A stretch of DNA of 64,000 bases from Psychrobacter sp. I-STPA6b (GCF_020662265.1 NZ_VEWM01000069.1:57387-121386); one strand, 5' to 3'; positions 39,053 through 48,964 are shown, numbered from the stretch's first letter. Numbers and translations: made by a program. The notes: a model not told the origin generated them from the letters alone.

Positions 39053-39082
39053 TATATTTATATATTATTATCTATACTACAG

Positions 39083-39113
39083 ACACACCTTAGTTATTTT
39101 AATTAAGGTGTGT
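39083..39113 (+). terminator. Hairpin, probable terminator of ahcY-metF
   Basis: ACACACCTTA and TAAGGTGTGT pair perfectly around an 11-nt loop. The T tract after it is weak (TCCATTTTAT). Confidence 0.6.
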
Positions 39114-39161
39114 TCCATTTTATGGGTCACTTTTTATTATTTTAATTTTTTGGCTATTTTT

Positions 39162-39172
39162 AGGGTCTGTTG
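39162..39172. repeat. Solo end of the miniature element, directly before rsmE
   Basis: AGGGTCTGTTG matches the terminal repeat of the element family and ends 9 bp before the rsmE ATG. No matching second end is seen nearby on the rsmE side. It may be what is left after an imprecise excision, or a chance match of 11 bases. Confidence 0.45.
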
Positions 39173-39181
39173 GTGTTTTAT

Positions 39182-40096
39182 ATGCGACGTTTTTTTTACC
39201 TTCCAGAGCTTCTATCTGCAACTGATATCAAACCATTACAGCTTGGTCAAGCACTAACAGTAACAGATACTATTTTTCATCACTGGTGCCGTGTTTTAAG
39301 AGCGAAACAGGGCGAGTGTGCCACATTTTTTGATGGCTATGGTGGTGAATATGATGTCAGACTAACTGATATTCAGAAAAAAACAGCACAAGTTGAAGTA
39401 TTTGCTTATCGAGAAGAAGATAAAGACAATCCATATCGAGTTCATATTGCTTTGGTTATGAGTCGGGGTGAACGTATGGATTATGCCTTGCAAAAGGCAA
39501 CAGAGCTAGGCGTAAGCAGTATTCAGCTACTCAGTAGCCAGCATGGTGAGGTAACATTAAAGTCACATCAAGTTAGCAAAAAGATGGCGCATTGGCAACA
39601 AGTCATACTCGCTGCTTGTGAGCAATGTGGATTAAATCGTCCTCCCCTACTTTTTTCCCCTATCTCTATCACAGACTGGCTAGCAGGTACATCAGGCGAG
39701 GCATCTGAGATGTTAAGCCATCTTGTAGATACACCATATTATCAAGATATTCGACCTCAGCTTCCGTGTGATAATACAGAGCCTTTAACACCTTCTTTAC
39801 GCCTTGTACTGGCTGTGCCATCATCTGATGCCGAACCAGCCACACCTGCAGCAACACCACATCAACCTATCCTTGGGCATCTTACACACTTTGCAGACAG
39901 ACAAACATCACAGCAACCCGCTCACTTTACTTTATTAATTGGAGCAGAAGGTGGTCTGAGTCAACAAGAGGTCACTTTAGCCATGCAACGACACTTTATT
40001 CCTTGGCAACTAGGCAACCGTGTCTTGCGTACAGAGACAGCACCTGTTGTGGCGCTAACAACACTACAAACTCTCTTTTCCATTATTGATAAATAA
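39182..40096 (+). CDS. rsmE: 16S rRNA m3U1498 methyltransferase
   Basis: A 304-residue SPOUT-class methyltransferase acting on 16S rRNA U1498. The N-terminal PUA-like domain starts MRRFFYLPELL; HHWCRVLRAKQGE, VMSRGERMDYALQKATELG and the knot-forming IGAEGGLSQQEV and LGNRVLRTETAPV are diagnostic. A Pro/Thr/Ala-rich insert of about 60 residues lies before the last strand (about 185-245). The ATG at 39182 is preferred; the in-frame TTG at 39170 falls within the solo transposon end. No good ribosome binding site is visible, perhaps because of that insertion. Confidence 0.93.
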   Translation: MRRFFYLPELLSATDIKPLQLGQALTVTDTIFHHWCRVLRAKQGECATFFDGYGGEYDVRLTDIQKKTAQVEVFAYREEDKDNPYRVHIALVMSRGERMDYALQKATELGVSSIQLLSSQHGEVTLKSHQVSKKMAHWQQVILAACEQCGLNRPPLLFSPISITDWLAGTSGEASEMLSHLVDTPYYQDIRPQLPCDNTEPLTPSLRLVLAVPSSDAEPATPAATPHQPILGHLTHFADRQTSQQPAHFTLLIGAEGGLSQQEVTLAMQRHFIPWQLGNRVLRTETAPVVALTTLQTLFSIIDK

Positions 40097-40283
40097 AATT
40101 TATCAAAAGTTATTGAAACCTTATTTACTTAGGTTCATATTAATAGAAGTTACAATTATATTTTAATTTTACGACATGATCTTATAACTGCCTTTAGAGG
40201 TTTTGAATAAATTTTAAATAGAGTTACATGGCATTTATTCATTTTCTTACGTATGATGTCAATAAGACCCTTAGGAGTACATC

Positions 40284-41966
40284 ATGGTTTTAGCACCAGA
40301 AATACAATCACACCTACTTACCCAGCTTTGTTGTCACTCCGAGGAAAGTATTTTTATTTTAGATCATCAGTTCCACTATGCGTGGGTAAACCCTAGCTTT
40401 GAACAAACAGTTGGACATCAAAGCAATTATCTCCTTGGTCGTCCTCTAAGCATTTATCCTCTTTCCGAGCTGCCACTAAAAGACAGTTCTTTATTACGCC
40501 AACTCTATCAACAACTCGATGAGAATGGCTATTTTCAACAAGATATTGGCTATCTAAGTGTACATGGACAGCTTATTGACGCCAATATGACCATCTGGCA
40601 AATCTCTTATCAACAATCCTGCTATTATGTTGGACTATTGCGTAACACACACAGCAGCAAGTCTACACAACATACTCTATTGCAACTGTCTCATTATAAT
40701 AAATATACTGGACTACCCAACAGACGCTTCTTTATGACACAGTTGGGTGAGTATATCTTAGATACGTATCAAGAGCTGGTCATTGTACGGCTCAATATTG
40801 ATCACTTTGATGCTATTTATAGTACCCTATCTGATGAGCAAATCAAGTGTCTACTCCAGCAACTAACTGACCGAATCAATAGATTGTCACTGTCTCGCCT
40901 CAAGGTATTTGCTCACTTTAGTTTAAGTGACTTTGCCATGTTATTTGAGGTTGATGATGCCAATAGTATTAGAGAAGAGCTAAAAGATATCATTCATTTA
41001 TGTGAGTTGCCATTTACTGTTGGTACAGAGAGTATCTATCTGCATTTATCCATTGGCGTCAGTCATTACCGAGAGCATGGTGAGCAGATTGATGTTTTAG
41101 TTCGGGCAGCAGAACATGCTTTAGAATATGTCAAACGTCAAGGGGGTGATGGACTATGTTGGTATACTCATGATTTAAACCCCAATGTCTTAAAGAGTAT
41201 GCGGTTTGAAACCAAGCTCAGACAAGCCATCGCACAAAAACAATTCATTGCTTACTATCAGCCTAAATATCACTTACAGACGAATAAACTTATCGGTTTT
41301 GAAGCTTTGGTACGCTGGCAACATCCTGAAAAAGGAATCTTAGAGCCCCAGCATTTTTTACAAACCATTATTGAAAGCCACCTGTCCTATGAGCTTTTCT
41401 GCCAAATGTTGCAAACCGTCACTCAGCAAATTAACGAATGGCAAAATATCGATGACCAAGTCATCGTTTGTATCAATGCAGATGCCTCTGAGTTCCGCCA
41501 ATCTGGGTTTCTACCTTTTATCAAAAATCTACTCACCGCCAACCCTAAATGCAAAAACAAGTTGCATCTTGAAGTCACAGAGTCTTCATTGATGAATAAA
41601 GATCAAACAACCATTCAAATTTTTAACCAGTTACATGATTTAGGCATACTGCTGGCACTTGATGACTTTGGTACAGGATACGCATCATTAAGCTATTTAT
41701 CATTGTATCATTTTGATTTTATTAAGATTGATAAAAGTTTTGTTGCTGATATGGATAATGATAATATTCATCTAAATATCATCAAAGCCATTATTACCTT
41801 AGCAAATAATCTGAATATTGAAGTGATTGCCGAAGGTATCGAAAACGCCCATCAGGCTCAGTTACTAACAGAGACTGGCTGTGAATATGGACAAGGTTAT
41901 TATTTTGGACGACCCATGAGTGCAGAAAAAGCCACATTGCTACTATTACAACAAAAACATTCCTAG
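40284..41966 (+). CDS. Cyclic-di-GMP phosphodiesterase with PAS, degenerate GGDEF and EAL domains
   Basis: 560 residues, no transmembrane helices. A PAS-like sensor spans about 15-115 (IFILDHQFHYAWVNPSFE). The GGDEF-like domain (about 135-290) has lost its signature: where GGDEF should be it reads SLSDF, so it cannot be a cyclase in the usual way. The EAL domain (about 305-555) keeps EALVRW, the Glu of HLEVTESSLM, DDFGTGYASLSYL, KIDKSF and AEGIEN, and so looks catalytically competent. It should hydrolyse c-di-GMP in the cytoplasm in response to a PAS input. TTAGGAG precedes the ATG. It stands alone. Confidence 0.88.
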   Translation: MVLAPEIQSHLLTQLCCHSEESIFILDHQFHYAWVNPSFEQTVGHQSNYLLGRPLSIYPLSELPLKDSSLLRQLYQQLDENGYFQQDIGYLSVHGQLIDANMTIWQISYQQSCYYVGLLRNTHSSKSTQHTLLQLSHYNKYTGLPNRRFFMTQLGEYILDTYQELVIVRLNIDHFDAIYSTLSDEQIKCLLQQLTDRINRLSLSRLKVFAHFSLSDFAMLFEVDDANSIREELKDIIHLCELPFTVGTESIYLHLSIGVSHYREHGEQIDVLVRAAEHALEYVKRQGGDGLCWYTHDLNPNVLKSMRFETKLRQAIAQKQFIAYYQPKYHLQTNKLIGFEALVRWQHPEKGILEPQHFLQTIIESHLSYELFCQMLQTVTQQINEWQNIDDQVIVCINADASEFRQSGFLPFIKNLLTANPKCKNKLHLEVTESSLMNKDQTTIQIFNQLHDLGILLALDDFGTGYASLSYLSLYHFDFIKIDKSFVADMDNDNIHLNIIKAIITLANNLNIEVIAEGIENAHQAQLLTETGCEYGQGYYFGRPMSAEKATLLLLQQKHS

Positions 41967-42501
41967 CTATTATGATGAGATAGGATGAATACACCCCATA
42001 ACAACCATCTATACCACCAAAACCCCTGTAAATAATATAGTTTGTCATATCAACAGATGTCAGACACAAATATACGTATGCTCATATCGACATAATCTTG
42101 TAGTATGTAGCAATGCTTAATAAACGAACTGTGTTCATTTGCTCGTAGACTCATTCCGTCCAGCATTTTGACCTCTATCACCTTGTTTCTACTTTCTACC
42201 ACTCTAGCTCTTTTCTTACTTTCTTATTCGTACGAAACCCGCAACTAAACCTAACGACTGCAAAGGTTTACTAATATAAGATGGTAACAGATTGCAAGTT
42301 CTGCCCATGACTTATGAGTGCGTGGCATATCCTTGTATATTTTTAGCCAAGCACCTATCTTTTAGCCAGTTATTCACAAAATAATTATGGATATACTCAA
42401 TGCCACTAATGGCAGGGAAACCAATTTTTTCACTGGTTTGAAGGTCTTAGTATGGCTTTCAATACTGATATTTAACAAATATTGAACAAGGATAAACCCC
42501 A
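41967..42501. other. Spacer before the acyl-CoA dehydrogenase pair
   Basis: 535 bp of non-coding sequence. I see no repeat of the two families found elsewhere, no RNA gene and no clear operator. AAGGA near 42489 is the ribosome binding site of the next gene. Confidence 0.4.
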
Positions 42502-44298
42502 ATGCAATATAAAGCCCCGCTTCGTGATATGAAATTTGTGATGCATGAGCTACTAGGCAGCGTCTCCCACTATCAGACATTACCCAGCTATGTTGATGTT
42601 GAAGAAGATATCATTGATAGCTACCTTGAGGCGGCGGCAAACTTTGCACAAAAAGAGCTAGCTCCGTTAAACCGTAGTGGCGATGAAGAAGGCTGTCGCT
42701 TTGAAAATGGCGTGGTAACAACACCAAAAGGATTTAAAGAAGCCTATAAGCAATACTGTGAGCTTGGTTTCGTTTCTATGGCTGCTGATGAAGAGTTTGG
42801 TGGACAAGGTATGCCGTTTTCTTTAGCAACGGCAATCAATGAAATCATGGGGTCTGCTAACTGGTCTTTTTCTATGTATCCAGGACTGTCTCATGGTGCG
42901 ATTCAAACCATTGAACATCACGGTAGCGATGAGCAAAAACGCATCTATCTAGAAAAAATGGTTACAGGGGCATGGTCTGGAACAATGTGTCTAACTGAAG
43001 CTCATGCTGGCTCAGACCTAGGAATTATCCGTACAAAAGCTGAGCCAAATGAAGATGGCAGCTTTAGCATCACTGGTCAAAAGATTTTTATCTCTGCTGG
43101 TGAGCATGATATGACTGACAATATCATCCATATTGTTTTAGCTCGCCTACCAGGCGCACCTTCTGGTACAAAAGGGATTTCTTTATTTATCGTACCAAAA
43201 GTAATGGTCAACGATGACGGCAGTCTTGGTGAGGCTAATAATGTCTCTTGTGGCTCTATTGAACATAAAATGGGTATCAAAGCTTCAGCAACGTGTGTGA
43301 TGAACTTTGATGGGGCAAAAGGTTATTTAATCGGCCCTGAAAATCGTGGTCTAAACTGTATGTTTACCTTTATGAATGTTGCACGTATTGGTACTGCTGT
43401 ACAGGGTCTGACTGCCTCTGAAGTCGCATTCCAAGGCTCATTAGAATATGCCAAAGAGCGTTTAGCAATGCGCTCTATCTCTGGTGTTAAAGCACCTGAT
43501 AAAGTTGCCGACCCTATCATCGTACATCCTGCTGTACGCAATATGCTACTAACAGAAAAAGCCTTTGCAGAAGGTGGACGTGCTTTGGTCTACTATCTGG
43601 CATTATTTGCTGATACTGTTGCTAAAGGTGAAGGCGAAGAGCAGAAGTTTGCTGACCAAATGCTGTCTTTATTAACACCGATTGCGAAAGCCTTCTTGAC
43701 CGAAACAGGCTATGAAGCAGCCAATCATGGCGTCCAAGTCTATGGTGGACACGGCTATATCAGTGAATGGGGTATGGAGCAAAATGTTCGTGATACCCGT
43801 ATCGCCTGCTTATATGAAGGTACAACCGAGATTCAATCTTTAGACTTATTAGGGCGTAAAGTACTTGGCTCACAAGGCAAAATGCTTGCTAACTTTACCA
43901 AAGTCATTCACAAATTCTGTGAAGAGCACAAAGAGACAGATGAGCTTGGTCAGTTTATCCGCCCACTGGCAAAACTTAATAAAGAGTGGGGCGACTTAAC
44001 CTCTCGTATCGGTATGGAAGCTACCTTAAACCCTGATGCAGTCGGTGCGGCTGCGGTAGACTACATGTACTTTAGCGGTTATGTGACACTGGCGTATCTA
44101 TGGGCTCGTATGGCTGTCGTTGCGCATGAAGCACTACAACAAGAAGATAATAGTGAGCGTGCATTCTATGATGCTAAAATGAAAACTGCTCAATTCTACT
44201 TTAGTAAGCTATTGCCACGCACTCGTACCTACGTTGCCCGTATCGCCTCTGGTGCTGAGCCATACATGAGTATGAAAGTAGACCAGTTTGCATTCTAA
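42502..44298 (+). CDS. Acyl-CoA dehydrogenase (long family, first of a tandem pair)
   Basis: A 598-residue FAD-dependent dehydrogenase of beta-oxidation. The N-terminus MQYKAPLRDMKFVMHELLG marks the roughly 600-residue subfamily with a C-terminal extension. FAD and substrate segments are visible: MCLTEAHAGSDLG, ITGQKIFISAGEHD and GIKASATCVMNFDGAKG. The putative catalytic base lies in LYEGTTEIQSLDLLGRK. Substrate chain length cannot be read. It is followed after 62 bp by a close paralogue on the same strand, so both are probably expressed together. Confidence 0.92.
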   Translation: MQYKAPLRDMKFVMHELLGSVSHYQTLPSYVDVEEDIIDSYLEAAANFAQKELAPLNRSGDEEGCRFENGVVTTPKGFKEAYKQYCELGFVSMAADEEFGGQGMPFSLATAINEIMGSANWSFSMYPGLSHGAIQTIEHHGSDEQKRIYLEKMVTGAWSGTMCLTEAHAGSDLGIIRTKAEPNEDGSFSITGQKIFISAGEHDMTDNIIHIVLARLPGAPSGTKGISLFIVPKVMVNDDGSLGEANNVSCGSIEHKMGIKASATCVMNFDGAKGYLIGPENRGLNCMFTFMNVARIGTAVQGLTASEVAFQGSLEYAKERLAMRSISGVKAPDKVADPIIVHPAVRNMLLTEKAFAEGGRALVYYLALFADTVAKGEGEEQKFADQMLSLLTPIAKAFLTETGYEAANHGVQVYGGHGYISEWGMEQNVRDTRIACLYEGTTEIQSLDLLGRKVLGSQGKMLANFTKVIHKFCEEHKETDELGQFIRPLAKLNKEWGDLTSRIGMEATLNPDAVGAAAVDYMYFSGYVTLAYLWARMAVVAHEALQQEDNSERAFYDAKMKTAQFYFSKLLPRTRTYVARIASGAEPYMSMKVDQFAF

Positions 44299-44360
44299 AG
44301 ATAGCTTGTAAAAACTGATTATAGATATAACTTCAAGATATATAACCTAAAGGAAATCTC

Positions 44361-46145
44361 ATGGCAAATTATAATGCCCCACTAGATGAAATGCGCTTTA
44401 TGCTCAATGACGTTTTTAACGTTGAGCAATTTTGGCAGTCTAATGAAAACCTAGCACATGTTGACATGGATACCGTCAACATGATTTTGGAAGAAATGGC
44501 AAAACTGTCTAAAAACGTACTTCTTCCTATCAACCGTACTGGTGATGAAGAAGGCGCTCAGTATAAGGGCGACGGTGTCGTACACACCCCTGCTGGCTTT
44601 AAAGAAGCCTATCAGCAATATGCGGATTCAGGCTGGATTGGACTCGGTGGCGACCCAGAATACGGTGGTCAAGGCTTCCCAAAAATGGTAACCATGCTAA
44701 CCGAAGAAATGGTTTTTACCACCAACCAAGCGTTTGCTCTCTACCCTAACCTAACTGTCGGTGCGACATTGTGTCTACTTGCCTCAGCATCAGAAGAGCA
44801 AAAACAGACCTACCTTGAAAAAATGTACTCAGGTCAGTGGTCAGGTACAATGTGTCTAACTGAGCCACATGCTGGAACAGACTTAGGTATCATTAAAACC
44901 AAAGCCATCCCTGCTGATGATGGCAGCTACCAGATTTCTGGTACAAAAATCTTTATCACAGGTGGAGAGCATGACCTAACTGAAAACATCATTCACCTTG
45001 TATTAGCCAAAACACCAAATGCACCTGAAGGCTCAAAAGGTATCTCTTTATTTGTTGTGCCTAAGTTTTTGGTCAATGAAGATGGCAGCTTGGGTGAACG
45101 CAACTCTCTATCTGCTGGCTCAATCGAGCATAAAATGGGTATCAAAGCCTCTGCAACCTGTGTTATGAACTTTGATAATGCCAAAGGCTGGATGGTTGGT
45201 GCAGAAAATACAGGACTTGCTTCTATGTTCATCATGATGAACTATGAGCGCGTCACCATGGGTCTACAAGGCTTAGGAGGCACTGAGCTTGCCTACCAAA
45301 ACGCGGCTGCGTATGCAAATGAGCGCCTTCAAGGACGCAGTGATACTCAAGTTCAAAGCCCTGAAAAACCAGCAGATAGCATCATTCATCATGCAGACGT
45401 ACGCCGTATGCTACTAAATGCTAAGTCTAATGCTGAAGCATCACGTTGCTTTGCCATGTATGTTGCCAAACAGTTAGATGAATCAAAATACAGCACCAAT
45501 CCTGATGCTGCTCAAGCAGCAGCGGCTCGTGTGGCACTACTTACCCCAATTGCCAAAGCTTTTTTAACAGATAAAGCATTAGAAGCGACCATTGACTGTC
45601 AGCAAGTCTTTGGAGGACATGGCTACATTCGTGAGTGGGGTATGGAGCAAATCGTTCGTGATACCCGTATCTCTCAGATTTACGAAGGTGCAAATGGGAT
45701 TCAGGCGCTTGACCTACTCGGACGTAAAATCGCCCGTAATGGTGGCAAATACATGCAGAATTTCTTAGCTGAGATTCGTGACTTTGTACAAAATATGAAA
45801 GCTGAGCATGGCATTAAGCAGGCAACTTTAGAGGCAGCCGATACCATCGAACACTTAACCAATACCGTTTTAAGCAACATTGGTGAGCGTAAAAATGAAA
45901 TCAATGGCTGTGCTGTCGACTATCTACACGCTTGTGGCTATTTATGCTTTGCCTATATGTTTGCAATGATGGTCGAAGCATCTTATGATAAAGAAGGTGA
46001 GTTTTATGCCAATAAGCTAAAATTAGCAACTTTCTTTATTGGTCGTATTCTACCTCGTATCCGTGCGCATGCTGATATGGTATTGGCAGGTAGCGACCCA
46101 ATGATGGACTTTGACTTAGCCTATTTTGAAACGGCCATTAGTTAA
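44361..46145 (+). CDS. Acyl-CoA dehydrogenase (second of a tandem pair)
   Basis: 594 residues, a paralogue of the gene just upstream with the same architecture. Shared blocks include MCLTEPHAGTDLGIIKTKA, SIEHKMGIKASATCVMNFD and GGHGYIREWGMEQIVRDTRI. The catalytic base segment differs: QIYEGANGIQALDLLGRK in place of YEGTTEIQ, which points to a different substrate preference. AAAGGA precedes the ATG. A terminator 60 bp after the stop closes the two-gene unit. No thiolase, hydratase or electron-transfer flavoprotein is adjacent. Confidence 0.92.
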   Translation: MANYNAPLDEMRFMLNDVFNVEQFWQSNENLAHVDMDTVNMILEEMAKLSKNVLLPINRTGDEEGAQYKGDGVVHTPAGFKEAYQQYADSGWIGLGGDPEYGGQGFPKMVTMLTEEMVFTTNQAFALYPNLTVGATLCLLASASEEQKQTYLEKMYSGQWSGTMCLTEPHAGTDLGIIKTKAIPADDGSYQISGTKIFITGGEHDLTENIIHLVLAKTPNAPEGSKGISLFVVPKFLVNEDGSLGERNSLSAGSIEHKMGIKASATCVMNFDNAKGWMVGAENTGLASMFIMMNYERVTMGLQGLGGTELAYQNAAAYANERLQGRSDTQVQSPEKPADSIIHHADVRRMLLNAKSNAEASRCFAMYVAKQLDESKYSTNPDAAQAAAARVALLTPIAKAFLTDKALEATIDCQQVFGGHGYIREWGMEQIVRDTRISQIYEGANGIQALDLLGRKIARNGGKYMQNFLAEIRDFVQNMKAEHGIKQATLEAADTIEHLTNTVLSNIGERKNEINGCAVDYLHACGYLCFAYMFAMMVEASYDKEGEFYANKLKLATFFIGRILPRIRAHADMVLAGSDPMMDFDLAYFETAIS

Positions 46146-46207
46146 AAACCATTCCCTCATTTTGTTTGTCCACGATATGAATAAATGAGGCTCATTTCTA
46201 AAAACTT

Positions 46208-46240
46208 AAAAGGTAACTTATTGATAAGTTGCCTTTTTTG
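46208..46240 (+). terminator. Rho-independent terminator after the acyl-CoA dehydrogenases
   Basis: AAAGGTAACTTA (46209-46220) pairs with TAAGTTGCCTTT (46225-46236) with one wobble, TTGA loop, then TTT. Confidence 0.9.
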
Positions 46241-46388
46241 TATATTAATCAATCATAGAATGAAACAAATATACACATAAAATAATACGCATCAGCGCAA
46301 AAAAGCTACCCATTAACAGAGTAATCACCGTAAAATCTGCTTTTTTATTTCCTTTATATTTTTGTGCCATTTATTTTGAGGATATCAC

Positions 46389-48728
46389 GTGTCAGAATCT
46401 AGAAAGTTAGCACTCCTATTACAGCAGATTGCTGCAGTTAGTGATGTTCCTGATGTCCAAATGCTCAAGCGTTTGATTGACTTATTACGCACATCACCCA
46501 ATCATCCTGAGAAGGCAAACTACAACATCCAGCAGCTCATTGACATACTGCAACAACACCCTGAATATGGGCAAGGTCTTGCCAGCTTTGTGTTACAGCT
46601 TTTAAGTCAATATCGTCAGGTTACTTTATATACAGATACAGGTATCTTATCTGACCATGGTTTTTTCTATAGCCTATCACGGCTGATTGGTCATCGCTTT
46701 TTACCACTACTACCTGAGCCAGACTCTGTTGTGGAGCTTATCGGCTATCTATTTGACCAAAAAAATGACCTACGCTGGCTAGAGACTATTGAATCGCAAA
46801 AATGGGATACCTTAGTCAGCCTGATTGATACTCAAGGCAAAGACCTTGATTTGGTAGCTACCACAAAAAACAATATCTTAAATGCAATCATTATATTGTC
46901 ATATCGCATATCAGGTATTGGACTACATCCAGACCTAATGACTGCTTACCCACAAATGCTAAACTACTCTGCCTGCTTTGTGGCACAAAACCAAGAAGCG
47001 GTTTTATTTGTCAATCGCTACCGCAACAGTCACCAGCTTGATACACACACTGATATTATCCCTGAAGTAGACATTGACCCAGCACCTTTATTAGTCATGC
47101 TGGATCAATGTGAAGATGTACTGACTACCATTCGTAAACGCATCTATAAAACAGGGATTTCTATTCGATTAACCAATATGATGCTGCGCTTAGAGCAGAG
47201 CTTGCATCGTATCCGTATTCTGACGGAGCTGGTCTCAGACAACCATGCTGACCGAGATAAAGCCATCATCGAGCTAATCGAAGCAACCATTCAAAACTCT
47301 AAACAGCGCTATAGCTTTAGCTATTTGATTGATAACAATACCAAACTACTATCCAAAAAAGTCACTGAAAATGCCAGTCGTGTGGGTGAGCATTATATTA
47401 GTACTGATAAAGCGGGCTACCGCAGTATGTTTAAAAAAGCATCCATAGGGGGCTTTATCATTGCCTTTATGGCAACTGCAAAGATACTGGCTTATAACTT
47501 AGTACTTGCACCCATTGGTCGGGCATTTGTCAATAGTATGATTTATGGTTTGGGCTTTGTCTTTATCCATATTATTCATGGTACGGTGGCAACCAAGCAA
47601 CCTGCAATGACTGCGGCTGCCATTGCCTCTACCATTTCTGAAAATAAAGGCAAAAAAACCCATCAACTGACCAAACTTGCTGAGCTTATCGTTGATATAT
47701 TACGCACACAGTTTGTTGCCATTATGGGTAATGTCATGATAGCCATGCCGATGGCATTTTTGATTTCTTTGGCATGGTTACAATACTATGGCGCACCAAT
47801 GATTGATGCCAAAGAAGCCCATCATTTGCTTGATGACCTCAACCCCATCCGCTCTTTGGCACTGCCTCATGCCGCCATTGCTGGTGTGTTTTTATTCTTA
47901 TCAGGATTGATTGCTGGTTATTATGATAATCTGGCAGTCTATAACAAAATCGGACTGCGTATTCAACGCTATCCATTACTACTAAAAATCATGCCAACAC
48001 GCTGGGTTAACAAGTTAGGCAACTTCGTTGAGGACAATCTTGGTGCGATTATGGGTAACTTCCTATTTGGGGTGTTTTTAGGTAGTACCGCAACTGTGGG
48101 CTATATCCTTGGTTTGCCACTAGATATTCGCCATATCGCCTTTGCCTCCGCAAACTTTGCACATGGCATCTTTAACTTACCTGCCGATGACTTTAGCTGG
48201 TCATTGGTGCTGATTTCACTGATTGGGGTAGCTCTAATTGGTGTGGTCAACCTTTTAGTAAGTTTTGCTTTAGCACTCATTGTGGCATTGCGCTCTAAAA
48301 ATGTACGCTTCTTTGAATGGCGTCGCTTAGCAAAACAGCTATTTGCACATTTGCGTCGCCATCCTTTAGATTTTTTAGTACCACGAGCCGAACCAATGCA
48401 ATATGCTAAAATAGACAGTCACGGGCAGATTATCTATGATGATAGTAATATTGCACAAAAACGACAGCAGATTGACAGTAAATATGTGGTACGACGCCTA
48501 TCAGATGTCAACGTCTTAGATGAAGAGAAAGCACAAGCAAAAGAAGGCTCAAAAAAGCCTATAGATGCCGATGCCATACAGCCTCAACAAGCACAAAAGC
48601 AGGTCGTCTTAGACGATGGACTTGATGATAGCACTAAGCATAAAAACAATGCTTCGGTACAGGCAGACAAAGAGAGTAGCACGGGACAACTACCTAAGCC
48701 TAAAAAGCCACCCCAACTGCCTGATTAG
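46389..48728 (+). CDS. PF10136-type membrane protein (annotated elsewhere as 'site-specific recombinase', Gcr-like)
   Basis: 779 residues starting at GTG with GAGGA eight bases upstream. The N-terminal 340 residues are soluble and helical. About seven hydrophobic helices follow between 355 and 640 (for example GGFIIAFMATAKILAYNLVL, VMIAMPMAFLISLAWL and GLIAGYYDNL near 500-530). The tail (about 690-779) is charged and Lys/Gln/Asp/Pro-rich. The family name comes from the gonococcal gcr gene, but nothing here resembles a recombinase: no tyrosine or serine recombinase catalytic motif, and the core is plainly an integral membrane domain. Real function unknown. Confidence 0.8.
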   Translation: MSESRKLALLLQQIAAVSDVPDVQMLKRLIDLLRTSPNHPEKANYNIQQLIDILQQHPEYGQGLASFVLQLLSQYRQVTLYTDTGILSDHGFFYSLSRLIGHRFLPLLPEPDSVVELIGYLFDQKNDLRWLETIESQKWDTLVSLIDTQGKDLDLVATTKNNILNAIIILSYRISGIGLHPDLMTAYPQMLNYSACFVAQNQEAVLFVNRYRNSHQLDTHTDIIPEVDIDPAPLLVMLDQCEDVLTTIRKRIYKTGISIRLTNMMLRLEQSLHRIRILTELVSDNHADRDKAIIELIEATIQNSKQRYSFSYLIDNNTKLLSKKVTENASRVGEHYISTDKAGYRSMFKKASIGGFIIAFMATAKILAYNLVLAPIGRAFVNSMIYGLGFVFIHIIHGTVATKQPAMTAAAIASTISENKGKKTHQLTKLAELIVDILRTQFVAIMGNVMIAMPMAFLISLAWLQYYGAPMIDAKEAHHLLDDLNPIRSLALPHAAIAGVFLFLSGLIAGYYDNLAVYNKIGLRIQRYPLLLKIMPTRWVNKLGNFVEDNLGAIMGNFLFGVFLGSTATVGYILGLPLDIRHIAFASANFAHGIFNLPADDFSWSLVLISLIGVALIGVVNLLVSFALALIVALRSKNVRFFEWRRLAKQLFAHLRRHPLDFLVPRAEPMQYAKIDSHGQIIYDDSNIAQKRQQIDSKYVVRRLSDVNVLDEEKAQAKEGSKKPIDADAIQPQQAQKQVVLDDGLDDSTKHKNNASVQADKESSTGQLPKPKKPPQLPD

Positions 48729-48747
48729 TAGAAACCTCAACCGCATC

Positions 48748-48798
48748 AAAAAAGGGCTGGTACTTATCATATGTATTGATAAATACCAGCCTTTTCTT
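48748..48798 (+). terminator. Rho-independent terminator
   Basis: A long stem pairs AAAGGGCTGGTACTTATCA with TGATAAATACCAGCCTTTT with one bulge and one mismatch, followed by a T-rich run. Confidence 0.88.
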
Positions 48799-48829
48799 AT
48801 TAAGCTTTTAAAGCTATAGTCAGCGAAGT

Positions 48830-48904
48830 TATAAACTGGTACAAGGCAGGTTAGTACAGGTAGTACAGTTCTACAACAAACGAGCCTAACACCGTAACAG
48901 TTAT
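48830..48904. repeat. Palindromic intergenic repeat
   Basis: About 75 bp with arms near ATAAACTGGTAC and GTAACAGTTAT and a core of GGCAGGTTAGTACAGG and AACGAGCCTAACACCG. The arms share GTAACAGTT with the element at 6403-6508 and the core shares GTACAGGTAGTAC-like sequence with 50917-51004, suggesting one repeat family. Confidence 0.55.
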
Positions 48905-48964
48905 TTAAATTAACGAATTAACAAAAGTAGAGTTTTAGTGCATCTTAACTAAAAGATAAATACA

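Noticed and set aside
46389..48728. Reading the PF10136 gene as evidence of an integron or phase-variation locus
   Set aside because: The protein is a membrane protein without a recombinase active site and no recombination sites or cassettes flank it.
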